From Novosphingobium resinovorum (GTDB taxonomy: Bacteria > Pseudomonadota > Alphaproteobacteria > Sphingomonadales > Sphingomonadaceae): DNA of 64,000 nt. Numbering within the stretch: the first letter of the stretch is position 1; every line of letters starts with the position of its first letter. This document shows positions 52,467-60,973 of this stretch, in pieces. The notes under the pieces were generated by a model, which saw nothing but the letters and a program-made list of their open reading frames with translations, was not told where the DNA came from and searched no databases. Position numbers and translations under genes: made by a program. The stretch lies in contig NZ_BSFC01000021.1 of the NCBI RefSeq assembly GCF_027922145.1, positions 186,001-250,000 on the forward strand. Reading direction: 5' to 3'.

Positions 52467-53675
52467 ATGAGCGGTAAGGGCAAAGGCCCCCTCGCAGGTG
52501 TCAGGGTGCTCGATCTCACCAGCGTGCTGATGGGGCCTTATGCGACGCAGATCTTCGCCGATCTGGGCGCGGACGTGATCAAGGTGGAGAGCCCCTCGGG
52601 CGACACCACACGCTTCATCCCGCCGGGGCCGGACGCCTCGCGCGGGGCGATGTTCCTCAACGTCAATCGCGGCAAGCGCTCGATCGTGCTCGACCTCAAG
52701 CAGGGCGAGGCGCGCGCCGCGCTGCTGAAGATGGCGGAAAGCGCCGACGTGTTCATCCACTCGATGCGTTCCAGCGCGATCGGGCGGCTCGGGCTGGACT
52801 ATGCGGCGCTGAAGGCCGTGAACCCGAAGATCATCTACGCCAACCTCTACGGATTCGCGCGGAGCGGCCCGTACCGCGACTATCCCGCCTACGACGACAT
52901 CGTGCAGGCCGCCTCGGGCATCGTCGACCTGCAGGCGCGCCTCTCGGGCGGCGAGCCGACTTATGCCGCGACGGTGATCGCCGACAAGGTGGCGGGCCTC
53001 ACCGGCGCCTACTCGGTGATCGCAGCGCTCTATGCGCGCGAGAAGACCGGGATCGGGCAGGAGATCGAGGTCCCGATGTTCGAGACGCTGGTGTCCTTCG
53101 CCATGGTCGAGCATTTGTGCGGCTCGCTCTTCGTGCCGCCCCAGGGGCCGCCCGAATACCCCCGCGCCACCTCGGAAGCGCGGCGCCCCTACCGCACGGC
53201 GGACGGCTACATCGGCGTGATGATCTACAACGATAAGCACTGGCGCGCCTTCTTCGATGCGCTGGGCAACCCGGAGTGGTCGCAGGACGCCATGTTCGCC
53301 TCGATGCGATCGCGCACGCAGAACATCGGCACCGTGCTGGCGAAGGTGGCCGAAGTGATCGAGACGCGAACGACCGAGGAATGGGTGGAGCTGTTCCGTC
53401 AGGCCCACATCCCCGCCACCGCGATCAAGAGCCTGACCGACCTGCTCGACGATCCGCATCTGGTCGAAACCGGCTTCTGGCAGGAGCGCGAAACGCCCGA
53501 GGGCACCCTGCGCTTCCCCGGCATCCCGACGACTTTCTCCGAAACCCCCGGCGCCATCGGCGATCCCGGCCCAGCGCTGGGCGGCGAAAGCCTCGACGTC
53601 CTGCGCGAAGCGGGTTTCTCGGCCGAGGAGATCGCCGATCTCCAAGCGCGGGGCGCGGTAAGGACGGCGGCATGA
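52467..53675 (+). CDS. CaiB/BaiF family (class III) CoA-transferase
   Basis: A 402-residue class III CoA-transferase: GVRVLDLTSVLMGPYATQIF, ADLGADVIKVESPSGD, SIVLDLKQGEAR and the conserved Asp region YPAYDDIVQAASG, which supplies the aspartyl-CoA nucleophile. It moves CoA between carboxylic acids without ATP. ATG 52467 follows cggagaatacga. Its stop overlaps the OB-fold gene (ATGA), making a transferase/DUF35/thiolase-fold operon. Confidence 0.92.
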   Translation: MSGKGKGPLAGVRVLDLTSVLMGPYATQIFADLGADVIKVESPSGDTTRFIPPGPDASRGAMFLNVNRGKRSIVLDLKQGEARAALLKMAESADVFIHSMRSSAIGRLGLDYAALKAVNPKIIYANLYGFARSGPYRDYPAYDDIVQAASGIVDLQARLSGGEPTYAATVIADKVAGLTGAYSVIAALYAREKTGIGQEIEVPMFETLVSFAMVEHLCGSLFVPPQGPPEYPRATSEARRPYRTADGYIGVMIYNDKHWRAFFDALGNPEWSQDAMFASMRSRTQNIGTVLAKVAEVIETRTTEEWVELFRQAHIPATAIKSLTDLLDDPHLVETGFWQERETPEGTLRFPGIPTTFSETPGAIGDPGPALGGESLDVLREAGFSAEEIADLQARGAVRTAA

Positions 53676-54028
53676 GCCCCGAAACCCATTGGCGCACGGC
53701 GCTGGCGGAAGGTCGCCTGCTGCTCCAGCGCGCGGAGGATGGCAGCGCGGTGTTCCCCCCGCGCCTCGCCGCACCGGGCAGCGGCGGGCCGCTCGAATGG
53801 TTCGAGGCATCCGGGCGCGGCCGGGTCTACACGCTCTCGTGGATCAACCGGAAGCCGCCCGCCGAGCCCTATCACGTCGCGCTGATAGACCTCGACGAAG
53901 GCGCGCGGCTGATGAGCCGGGTGGAGGGCGTGACGCCCGAAACGCTGGCCATCGGGATGCGTGTGGAAGCGTTCGTCGATCACGACGGGGATGCACCGCT
54001 GCTGCTGTTTCGGCCGGTGGAGGACTGA
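53672..54028 (+). CDS. DUF35-type OB-fold protein without zinc ribbon cysteines
   Basis: A 118-residue protein. The N-terminal part (LAEGRLLLQRAEDGSAVFPP) aligns with the zinc ribbon of DUF35 proteins but has lost all four Cys; the whole protein has none. The OB fold follows (GRGRVYTLSWINR, EPYHVALIDLDEGARLMSRV, GMRVEAFVD). DUF35 proteins are partners of thiolase-fold enzymes and help bind acyl-CoA. It sits between the CoA-transferase (4-bp overlap) and the thiolase-fold gene (2 bp on), so a complex with the latter is likely. Confidence 0.8.
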   Translation: MSPETHWRTALAEGRLLLQRAEDGSAVFPPRLAAPGSGGPLEWFEASGRGRVYTLSWINRKPPAEPYHVALIDLDEGARLMSRVEGVTPETLAIGMRVEAFVDHDGDAPLLLFRPVED

Positions 54029-54030
54029 CG

Positions 54031-55182
54031 ATGACCGACACCTTCCCTCGCGCCCGCACCGCCATCGCGGGCCTCGCCACCTTCGGCATCGGCGAGACGC
54101 CCGGATACAGTTCGATGGAACTGACCGCGCAGGCCGCCCTCCTCGCCGTCGCCGATGCCGGGTTGACGCTGGCTGACGTCGATGCCCTGTTCATCTGCCA
54201 GCCGGACGACTTCTTCGCAGGGCTCTCCTTCGCCGAATACCTCGGCCTGCAGCCGCGCTATACCGACAACAACCGCACCGGCGGCTCGGCCTTCATGAGC
54301 CACATGGCGGTGGCGGCGATGATGCTGGAGGCGGGCTATATCGACTGCGCGCTGATCGCCTACGGCTCCAACCAGCGCAGCAACGGCGGCAAGCTGGCGA
54401 CGAAGATCACCAATAATCAGTGGGATGCGCCTTACGCGCCCATATTCCCGCTGACCGGCTATGCGCTGGCGGCTGCGCGTCACATGCACGAATATGGCAC
54501 CACCCGCGAAGACCTCGCCGCCGTGGCGCTGGCCGCAAGGGCCTGGGCGCAGACCAACCCCGAGGCTTTCGCCAAAGGCCCGCTGTCGCTGGAGGAGTGC
54601 CTTGCCGCCCGCATGATCAGCACCCCGATCTCGGTGCGCGACTGCTGCCTCGTCACCGACGGCGCGGCGGCGATCGTGATGACACGCACGCCCCGCGCCC
54701 GCGACCTTGCGAAACCCGCCGTGCCGCTGCTGGGCGCGGCTGCTGCGACGTGGTGGAATTCGATCGCGCAGGCCAAGGACGTGACCGTCACCGCCGCCAG
54801 GGAGTCCGGCGCGCGGGCGATGGCGATGGCGGGAGTCTCTCCCTCCGACATCCGCACCGCGCAGCTCTACGACGCGTTCACGATCAACACGATCCTGTTC
54901 CTCGAGGACCTCGGTTTCTGCGCCAAGGGCGAAGGCGGCCGCTTCGTGAGCAGCGGCGCCATCGCACCGGGCGGCAGTCTGCCGGTGAACACCAACGGCG
55001 GCGGCCTCTCGTGCTGCCACCCGGGGATGTACGGCCTCTTCGCGGTGATCGAGGCCGCGCGCCAGATCCGGGGCGAGGCGGCGAACCAGCTGTCCGGCGT
55101 GGATGTCGCGCTGGCGCACGGCAACGGCGGCACCCTGTCCAGCCAGGCGACGGTGGTGCTGGGGAGTGTGGCTACCTTGTAA
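54031..55182 (+). CDS. thiolase-fold (SCP2/Ltp2-like) protein lacking the nucleophilic Cys
   Basis: A 383-residue thiolase-superfamily protein. The region that holds the acyl-binding Cys in thiolases reads TDNNRTGGSAFMSHMAVAA (78-96): no Cys is there. The later motifs remain: NTNGGGLSCCHPGMYG and AHGNGGTLSSQ. Such Cys-less members include Ltp2-type retro-aldolases of steroid side-chain breakdown, which act with a DUF35 partner, present here directly upstream. It would split a beta-hydroxyacyl-CoA rather than do Claisen cleavage. This role is inferred. Confidence 0.82.
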   Translation: MTDTFPRARTAIAGLATFGIGETPGYSSMELTAQAALLAVADAGLTLADVDALFICQPDDFFAGLSFAEYLGLQPRYTDNNRTGGSAFMSHMAVAAMMLEAGYIDCALIAYGSNQRSNGGKLATKITNNQWDAPYAPIFPLTGYALAAARHMHEYGTTREDLAAVALAARAWAQTNPEAFAKGPLSLEECLAARMISTPISVRDCCLVTDGAAAIVMTRTPRARDLAKPAVPLLGAAAATWWNSIAQAKDVTVTAARESGARAMAMAGVSPSDIRTAQLYDAFTINTILFLEDLGFCAKGEGGRFVSSGAIAPGGSLPVNTNGGGLSCCHPGMYGLFAVIEAARQIRGEAANQLSGVDVALAHGNGGTLSSQATVVLGSVATL

Positions 55183-55194
55183 GTCGGAATGCGC

Positions 55195-55315
55195 CGTCGT
55201 CCCGGACTTGATCCGGGACCGCTGGCCGTGAACAGCCCACCTCGCGTCAGGACGTCTCACGGCCAGCATTCGCCTCAAGAATTGCCAGCGGTCCCGGATC
55301 AAGTCCGGGACGACG
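55195..55315. repeat. nested palindromic repeat (REP-B)
   Basis: CGTCGTCCCGGACTTGATCC followed by GGGACCGCTGG (31 bp) is matched perfectly by its complement at 55285-55315. Inside lies a second pair, GCTGGCCGTGA / TCACGGCCAGC, overlapping the outer arms. It sits between the convergent thiolase-fold and MFS genes. A shorter version is at 60765. Confidence 0.85.
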
Positions 55316-55320
55316 CGTCT

Positions 55321-56691
55321 TCACTGCAGCGCCAGCACCCGCCGATAGCCCTTGAGCGCGCGGCCCACGAAGAACGCCGAAACCCCCGCCGCCGCCGCGC
55401 ACGTCACCGAGAGCGAAAGCCCCACACTGCGCTCGTCGGCGAAGACATGGTCGGTCAGCAGCGCCACGATCGTCGGCGCGGCGCCAAGCCCCATGACGCT
55501 CGCCACGAAGACGTAGACCGACGAGGAAATCCCCCGCATCCGGTTCGGCGTCGCCATCTGCAGGCCCGAAGACGCCAGCGCCTGCGGGAGCGAATAGGTG
55601 AAGCTGGCGAGCGTCGCCACCACCATCGCGAATTCGTAACTGGGCGCGAACGCCAGCGCCAGCGAGATCGGGATCAGCGCCAGCGCGGCGAAGAACGGCA
55701 CCCGCATCAGCGCGTCATGGTGGCCCCGCCGCCGCAGCCAGTCGGCAACCATCGGCCCTGCCAGCACGCCGATCGAACCGGTGACGAGCACTGCCACGCC
55801 GTACTGCACGCCCACCGTGGCCGCACTCGCCCCGAAACGGCGCATCAGCATCGCGGGCATCCACGCCGGGAAGGCGTACAGCACGATCACCAGCGAGGCC
55901 ATGCCGGCATAGAAATTGCCGTAGAAGTCCCGGCGATCGGTAAAGGTGCGCCAAACTTGCGCAAACGGCATCTGCGCCGAATCCCGAGGCGCCAGCTTGC
56001 GCACGGGCTCGCGAATGCGCAGCATCATCAGCGCGATCAGGACGCCGGGGATGCCCGCGACGAGGAACACGACCTGCCACGGGCGCAGCGCTCCCAGATA
56101 GGGCACCGCGCTCAGATCCCAGCCCTGCGCCGCCTCCAGCAGCAGCCCACCGAAGATCAGCGCCAGCCCGCCGCCGATGTAGGGTCCCATCAGGAAGATG
56201 CTGAATGCGCGCGGGATCATCCTCGTGGGAAAGCTGTCGGCGATGATCGACCATGCGGCGGGCGTGACGCTCGCCTCCGCACCGCCCACTGCCGCACGGG
56301 CGAAAAACAACTGCCAGTACCCGCGCGCGAGGCCACAGAGGCTGGTGCCCAGACTCCATAATATCGAGCCGCCGATCAGGATGCGCTTGCGACTGCCGGT
56401 GTCGGCCAGCCTGCCGAACAGCGGGCTGAACAGGATATAAGCGGCGGTGAACGCCACTCCCTGCAACAGACTGAGGCGCGTGTCGGACAGTCCGAAGTCT
56501 GTCTTCAGCGGCGCCACCAGCAGGTTCAGCACCTGGCGGTCCACGAAACTGGCGGTATAGGTCAGGGTCAGCACGAAGATCAGGTACCACGCCGCCGCAG
56601 TGGGCGCAGGCTCGGTATCTTCCGGAAGCGGCGTAGCCTGCTCTTCCGGCTCGGCGAGAGCGACAGCCGCCCCGCTCACGCTCCCGTTCAT
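55321..56691 (-). CDS. MFS transporter
   Basis: A 456-residue MFS carrier with about 12 membrane segments: YTASFVDRQVLNLLVAPLK, FGRLADTGSRKRILI, PAAWSIIADSFP and MGPYIGGGLALIFGG. It is a close paralogue of the carrier at 27810 (well over half identical by eye through the first six helices). Its ATG overlaps the VOC stop by 4 bp. Likely imports the substrate of the neighbouring catabolic genes. Confidence 0.9.
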   Translation of the reverse strand: MNGSVSGAAVALAEPEEQATPLPEDTEPAPTAAAWYLIFVLTLTYTASFVDRQVLNLLVAPLKTDFGLSDTRLSLLQGVAFTAAYILFSPLFGRLADTGSRKRILIGGSILWSLGTSLCGLARGYWQLFFARAAVGGAEASVTPAAWSIIADSFPTRMIPRAFSIFLMGPYIGGGLALIFGGLLLEAAQGWDLSAVPYLGALRPWQVVFLVAGIPGVLIALMMLRIREPVRKLAPRDSAQMPFAQVWRTFTDRRDFYGNFYAGMASLVIVLYAFPAWMPAMLMRRFGASAATVGVQYGVAVLVTGSIGVLAGPMVADWLRRRGHHDALMRVPFFAALALIPISLALAFAPSYEFAMVVATLASFTYSLPQALASSGLQMATPNRMRGISSSVYVFVASVMGLGAAPTIVALLTDHVFADERSVGLSLSVTCAAAAGVSAFFVGRALKGYRRVLALQ

Positions 56692-57146
56692 GACCGGATC
56701 CAGTCTTCGATCATCGGCCGGATCGGCTCGCCAACCAGTTCCAGCACCGGACCGTCACCACGCGCCATGTAGGCCATCTGGCCGTAGCGATGCTTGGGAG
56801 ACGCGCCCGCTGCGATGACCCGCCAGCCTTCGGCCAGCAACGCTTCCACTTCCGAGCCGACGTCGTCCACCCAGGCGCCGACATGGGCGGCGGAAACGGC
56901 ACGCAGCGCCTCGTAAGCGCCGCCGGGGACCATCTGGATCAGTTCGACGTGGATCGGCCCCTGCCGCGAATACGTGACGGTTAGATGTGCTTCGGACCAA
57001 CCGAGATCAGGCAGCCATACGCGAATAGGATCGAATTTTCGAATTGGTGCCCATTCGACACCAAGTCCATTTCTCAATTTATCCATGGATTGATGAATAT
57101 CATCGACTATCAATCCATGATGATGGAGCTTTTCAAAAGCTTTCAA
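56688..57146 (-). CDS. VOC family protein
   Basis: A 152-residue VOC protein: KLHHHGLIVDDIHQSMDKL at the N-terminus (first metal His), HVGAWVDDVGSEVEALLAEG and the closing GPVLELVGEPI (final Glu ligand). Resembles isomerase/epimerase-like VOC members. It is coupled by ATGA to the MFS gene and is divergent from the enoyl-CoA hydratase gene. AT content is higher at its 5' end than in neighbouring genes. Reaction unknown. Confidence 0.8.
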   Translation of the reverse strand: MKAFEKLHHHGLIVDDIHQSMDKLRNGLGVEWAPIRKFDPIRVWLPDLGWSEAHLTVTYSRQGPIHVELIQMVPGGAYEALRAVSAAHVGAWVDDVGSEVEALLAEGWRVIAAGASPKHRYGQMAYMARGDGPVLELVGEPIRPMIEDWIRS

Positions 57147-57193
57147 TTTATCCTCATCCCATATTATCGATCAGCTTATACGCTGTCGTGATT

Positions 57194-57209
57194 CGAGAAA
57201 CGGTTCTCG
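57194..57209. promoter_or_regulatory. palindrome between VOC/MFS and enoyl-CoA hydratase genes
   Basis: CGAGAA-ACGG-TTCTCG is a perfect 6-bp inverted repeat in the 102-bp divergent spacer, 40 bp before the hydratase start. A candidate operator; no regulator gene adjoins it. Confidence 0.35.
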
Positions 57210-57248
57210 CCATCCGAAGACGGCAGATAACTTCGGGAGAATAGCACA

Positions 57249-58019
57249 ATGACTGGCCTGATCGTGGAACGCCGTGGCGCCGTGTGCCTGCTGACGATCG
57301 ACCGCGAGGATGCGCGTAACGCGCTCGACGCGGCCACATCCCACGCGATGGACGAAGCAATCTCGGCCGCGGAAGCCGATCCGGCTGTGGGGGCGATGAT
57401 CGTGACGGGCGCCGGCAACCGCGCCTTCTGCGCCGGCATGGACCTGAAGGAAGCGGAGCGCATCGGCGCCGGGCATGGCCTGATCCCGGGCCGGGGTTTC
57501 GGCGGCATCACCGAACGCCGCCGTTCCAAGCCCCTCATCGCCGCGATCAACGGCACGGCGGTGGCCGGCGGGTTCGAGATCATGATGGCCTGCGACATGG
57601 TCTTCGCCGCCGAACACGCACTGATGGGCGTGAGCGAGGTGAAGCGCGGCCTCTTCGCCTTCGCCGGCGGCATCCAGCGTCTCGCCGCGCAGGTCCCCCG
57701 CGCCACGGCACTGGCTATGATCATGACCGGCGAACTGCTGCCGGCGCGGCGGCTCTACGAACTGGGCGTCGTCACCGAAGTGGTTCCCGGCGACGGCCTG
57801 CTGAGCCGCGCGCTGGAAGTTACGCAGGCCATGCTGGCGAACAGCTGGCAGGCGATCAACAACGGGCGTGAACTCTACGAACTCTCCACCGGGATGGATA
57901 TCGCGCAGGCGCTGGCAGTCGGTAACGCCTGGGGCAAGGCGACCCTCGCCAGTGCCGACAGCCACGAAGGCATCGCCGCTTACGCGCAGAAACGCGTCGC
58001 GGAATTCGGTCAGGACTGA
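57249..58019 (+). CDS. enoyl-CoA hydratase/isomerase family protein
   Basis: A 256-residue crotonase-fold protein: NALDAATSHAMDEAI, the oxyanion loop GAGNRAFCAGMDLKE, AINGTAVAGGFEIMMACD with the first catalytic Glu and GVSEVKRGLFAFAGG with the second. It hydrates an enoyl-CoA in a beta-oxidation-like step. ATG 57249 follows gggagaatagcaca. It is followed by the Rieske oxygenase gene after a 184-bp gap with its own promoter-like elements. Confidence 0.9.
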   Translation: MTGLIVERRGAVCLLTIDREDARNALDAATSHAMDEAISAAEADPAVGAMIVTGAGNRAFCAGMDLKEAERIGAGHGLIPGRGFGGITERRRSKPLIAAINGTAVAGGFEIMMACDMVFAAEHALMGVSEVKRGLFAFAGGIQRLAAQVPRATALAMIMTGELLPARRLYELGVVTEVVPGDGLLSRALEVTQAMLANSWQAINNGRELYELSTGMDIAQALAVGNAWGKATLASADSHEGIAAYAQKRVAEFGQD

Positions 58020-58057
58020 AGCGCCCGATTGTCGAGATGGCAAAATTACAATCACTG

Positions 58058-58087
58058 TTGACTGTTTTATCGTGCGGGAGGTAGGAT
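58058..58087 (+). promoter_or_regulatory. possible promoter of the Rieske oxygenase gene
   Basis: TTGACT (58058-58063) and TAGGAT (58082-58087) are 18 bp apart, resembling -35 and -10 boxes, 117 bp upstream of the start. The palindrome at 58107 lies just downstream, where a bound repressor would block transcription. Confidence 0.3.
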
Positions 58088-58106
58088 CGCAAGCATCACA
58101 TCGACA

Positions 58107-58136
58107 GAATCAAACATTCATGTCTGTTTTTGATTC
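58107..58136. promoter_or_regulatory. palindrome (possible operator site C) upstream of the Rieske gene
   Basis: GAATCAAA and TTTGATTC are perfect 8-bp arms; the inside reads AAACA-TTCATGTC-TGTTT. The ACATTCATG core recalls ACGTTCATG of site B at 50898, but the match is partial. Candidate TetR- or other regulator-binding site. Confidence 0.4.
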
Positions 58137-58203
58137 GGTTGGGCCGACCCGGCGACAGTCACAGTTCAGGGCGTCGCGGTTCAAGGCAAGGGAGAGAAGG
58201 CCG

Positions 58204-59430
58204 ATGCTCGATCTGGTCACAGATCAAACACCCGAGAACGATTTCGCGCGCATGGACTACGAGCGGGATCGCAAGGGGCCGCCCGAGGGGTTTCCCAAAC
58301 TCCCCGACATTCCCGGCACCCGCTACACCGACGCCGAATTCCTCCGCCTCGAAAAGGAGATGATGTGGGACCGGGCGTGGCTTTACGCCGGCCACACTGA
58401 TCAGGTGCCCAATCCCGGCTCCTGGTTCCTGACCCGCAATTCGGGCGTGCCGATAATCGTCGCGCGCAACCTGACAGGTGAGGTCAAGGCGTTCTACAAC
58501 ACTTGCCAGCATCGCGGTGCCCCCCTCGTCACCGAGGAAGCGGGTGAAGGGCGCGGCTTTGTGTGCGGCTATCATGGCTGGAGCTACACGCTCGACGGCA
58601 AGCTGACGGCGGTGCGCGACAAGCGCGACTTCGTCGATCTCGACATGTCATGCCGTTCGCTGGTGCAGGTACGTTGCGAGCTGTTGGGGTCGCTGATCTT
58701 CATCAACCGCGATCCCGATGCACAGCCGTTGATGGAGCACATCGGCCCGATGGCCGAACAGCTCGAACAGTTCGAGCTTGAAAAGCTTCGCCTCGTCGAC
58801 AGCCGCAGCTACGAAGTTGACTGCAATGCCAAGGTCTTGCTCGACGCTTTTCTTGAGGTTTATCACCTCAAGTCGATCCATATCAACACCGTGGACCGCT
58901 TCCTCGATCACCGCGCGATGATCGTCACGCTCTGGCCGGGCGGTCACAGCCGCATGGCGACGCCGAACCGCCGTCCGGACTGGGTAGATCCCGGCACCAT
59001 AGGCATGCCCGAGATCGCATCGATCACGGAATTCCCGGCGAAGAACAACGTCAGCTACCAGATCTATCCCAACTTCATAATGCCGCCCGCGCCCACAGGC
59101 ATCCCGATCCTGCAGTTCTGGCCGATCGGGACCAGGCGCACCCGCGTCGTCTCCAGTTGGCTCGCGCCCGACCACGATCCCGAGAATCCGCACCCGCTCT
59201 GGCCCACGCGCCTGAACAACTGGGAGCGCATTCTTTACGAGGACCTGCAGTACGCGCCCCAGATCCAGGAATCGCTTGAAAGTCCGGGTTTCAAGGGCAT
59301 GCCGCTCAACTATCAGGAGCGCCGCATCTATCACTGGCACGAGGAACTGGACCGCCGCATCGGCCTCAACCAGGTGCCGCAGCACGCACGCGTCGAGCAG
59401 GTGCTGGGCGACTGGGTACAGAGGGACTGA
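58204..59430 (+). CDS. Rieske-type aromatic ring-hydroxylating oxygenase, alpha subunit
   Basis: A 408-residue oxygenase. The Rieske 2Fe-2S cluster ligands are Cys101, His103, Cys121 and His124 (TCQHRGAP and CGYHGWSY). The mononuclear iron site is Glu218 region with His221 and His226 (LEVYHLKSIH). It adds oxygen to a ring or removes a methyl group, using electrons from a ferredoxin/reductase that is not encoded nearby. No beta subunit gene is present. ATG 58204 follows gggagagaaggcc. The next genes, SDR and VOC, could process a dihydrodiol-like product. Confidence 0.9.
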   Translation: MLDLVTDQTPENDFARMDYERDRKGPPEGFPKLPDIPGTRYTDAEFLRLEKEMMWDRAWLYAGHTDQVPNPGSWFLTRNSGVPIIVARNLTGEVKAFYNTCQHRGAPLVTEEAGEGRGFVCGYHGWSYTLDGKLTAVRDKRDFVDLDMSCRSLVQVRCELLGSLIFINRDPDAQPLMEHIGPMAEQLEQFELEKLRLVDSRSYEVDCNAKVLLDAFLEVYHLKSIHINTVDRFLDHRAMIVTLWPGGHSRMATPNRRPDWVDPGTIGMPEIASITEFPAKNNVSYQIYPNFIMPPAPTGIPILQFWPIGTRRTRVVSSWLAPDHDPENPHPLWPTRLNNWERILYEDLQYAPQIQESLESPGFKGMPLNYQERRIYHWHEELDRRIGLNQVPQHARVEQVLGDWVQRD

Positions 59431-59484
59431 CTTTGCCCCGAGCCCCACAGGGGGCCGAGAAAACAAGATTGCGGGAGAACGAAC

Positions 59485-60291
59485 ATGGCAGATCTGGCCG
59501 GAAAGATTGCCGTCGTCGTTGGCGCGGCGAACCGGGACAACATGGCGCAGGTCATCGCACGCCGCCTTGCCGCCGACGGCGCGACAGTCATCGTCGCGGG
59601 CCGCAGGGCGGAGGAACTGGAGCGCCTGGCTACCGAGATCGGCGGGCTGGCAGTTACCGGATGTGACCTTACCGACGAGGCCAGCCTTGCCCGGCTGGGC
59701 GACACCGCCAAGGCCACCTACGGCGGGGTCGACATTGCCGTGAACGCCACCGGCTGGGGCCTGCTCAAGCCCTTTCTCGACACCACGAAGGCCGAGATCG
59801 AGCAGATGACGGCGCTGCAGTTCACCGGCGCGATCCTGTTCTACCAGGCCATGTTGCGGGTCATGCGCGACGGCGGATCGCTGATCCAGATTTCGTCCGC
59901 CACGGCATCGATCATGCTGGAGGACCACGCCGCCTACATGGGCACCAAGGCCGGCGCCGACCACGTGATCCGCTGCATCGCCAACGAATTCGGCCATCGC
60001 GGCATCCGCGCCAACTCGATCGCGCCTGGCTTCACGGTCACGCCGATGACCGAGAAAGCATCGAAAAACAATGCAATAATCGATACATTTACGAAAGAGT
60101 ATCCGCTCGGCCGCGTCGGCACGAGCGAGGACATCGCCGAGGCCGTTTCGTGGCTCGCAGGGGATGCCTGCTTCATGAGCGGGCAGGTCCTGCAAGTGAA
60201 CGGCGGCCTCACCCTGCGTCGTAATCCCACCAACGCCGAGATCGTCTCCGCCGTAAAAGCCGCCAAATCCGCAGTGGGACAAGCCGCTTGA
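59485..60291 (+). CDS. SDR family oxidoreductase (divergent cofactor motif)
   Basis: A 268-residue SDR. The usual TGxxxGxG is replaced by VVGAANRDNMAQVIARRLA, more like the GxxxxxSIA pattern of enoyl-ACP reductase-type (divergent) SDRs, and NNAG is NATG. The active-site Ser (QISSATAS) and YMGTK remain, ending SGQVLQVNGGL. ATG 59485 follows cgggagaacgaac. The VOC gene start overlaps its stop. Probably oxidises or reduces a product of the Rieske enzyme. Confidence 0.87.
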   Translation: MADLAGKIAVVVGAANRDNMAQVIARRLAADGATVIVAGRRAEELERLATEIGGLAVTGCDLTDEASLARLGDTAKATYGGVDIAVNATGWGLLKPFLDTTKAEIEQMTALQFTGAILFYQAMLRVMRDGGSLIQISSATASIMLEDHAAYMGTKAGADHVIRCIANEFGHRGIRANSIAPGFTVTPMTEKASKNNAIIDTFTKEYPLGRVGTSEDIAEAVSWLAGDACFMSGQVLQVNGGLTLRRNPTNAEIVSAVKAAKSAVGQAA

Positions 60292-60758
60292 TCCGGGGCG
60301 TCCATCATCTTGCCATCTCGACGCCGGACCTCGAACGGTTCGTCGATCACTACCAGCGCTGGTTCGGCTTCGAACGCGCCGGCAAGGAAGGCGGCTGGCA
60401 GCCCGGCAACGACCGCATAGACACGATGGTCGGCTTGAAAGACAGCAGCGCCCGCTACGAGATGATCCGGCTGGGTAATCTGCATATCGAGGTCTTCGAG
60501 TATGCCAGCAACGACCCGGAAGTAGTCCACCCCCGCATGTGCGACCGGGGCATCACGCACTTGTGCCTCTATTGCGACGATGTCTTCGCCGAGTACGAAC
60601 GTCTTCTCGGCCTGGGCATGAAGTTCAACTGCCCGCCCGGCGGCTCTGCGGCGACGCGCGCGACGTATGGCCGGGACTGCGACGGAAACGTCGTGGAACT
60701 CCTTCAGATCGTCGATCCGGACTGCGGGTTCGCCTTCGATAAGCTGGCCGTGGCATGA
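60288..60758 (+). CDS. VOC family protein (glyoxalase-like)
   Basis: A 156-residue VOC protein starting at TTG 60288 inside the SDR stop. HHLAISTPDLERFVDHYQRW carries the first His, RGITHLCLYCDDVFAEYERL the second and DCDGNVVELLQIVDP the Glu ligand, a complete VOC metal site. May be an isomerase, lyase or ring-cleaving enzyme. Third gene of the Rieske-SDR-VOC operon. Confidence 0.85.
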   Translation: MIRGVHHLAISTPDLERFVDHYQRWFGFERAGKEGGWQPGNDRIDTMVGLKDSSARYEMIRLGNLHIEVFEYASNDPEVVHPRMCDRGITHLCLYCDDVFAEYERLLGLGMKFNCPPGGSAATRATYGRDCDGNVVELLQIVDPDCGFAFDKLAVA

Positions 60759-60764
60759 TCGCTG

Positions 60765-60966
60765 CGTCATCCCGGACTTGCTCCGGGGCCGTAGGCGGTC
60801 TTTAGGTCAGTGCTGACGGCTGGGGCTTCGACAAGCTCAGCCTGAGCGGAATTGGGAGGTTTACACTTAACCCCGCTCACCCTCAGCTTGTCGAAGGGTC
60901 AGGCTGAGCTTGTCGAAGCCCCCCGCGTCACACGGCCCACGGTCCCGGAGCAAGTCCGGGATGACG
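60765..60966. repeat. composite nested palindrome (REP-B around REP-C)
   Basis: Outer arms CGTCATCCCGGACTTGCTCC and its complement ending GTCCGGGATGACG (60939-60966). Inner arms GGCTTCGACAAGCTCAGCCT and GCTTGTCGAAGCCCC, with an extra tandem CAGCTTGTCGAAGGGTCAGG, are the REP-C type also present at 62425. One repeat appears inserted into the other. It fills the 215-bp gap between the VOC and thioesterase genes. Confidence 0.85.
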
Positions 60967-60973
60967 AAACTGG

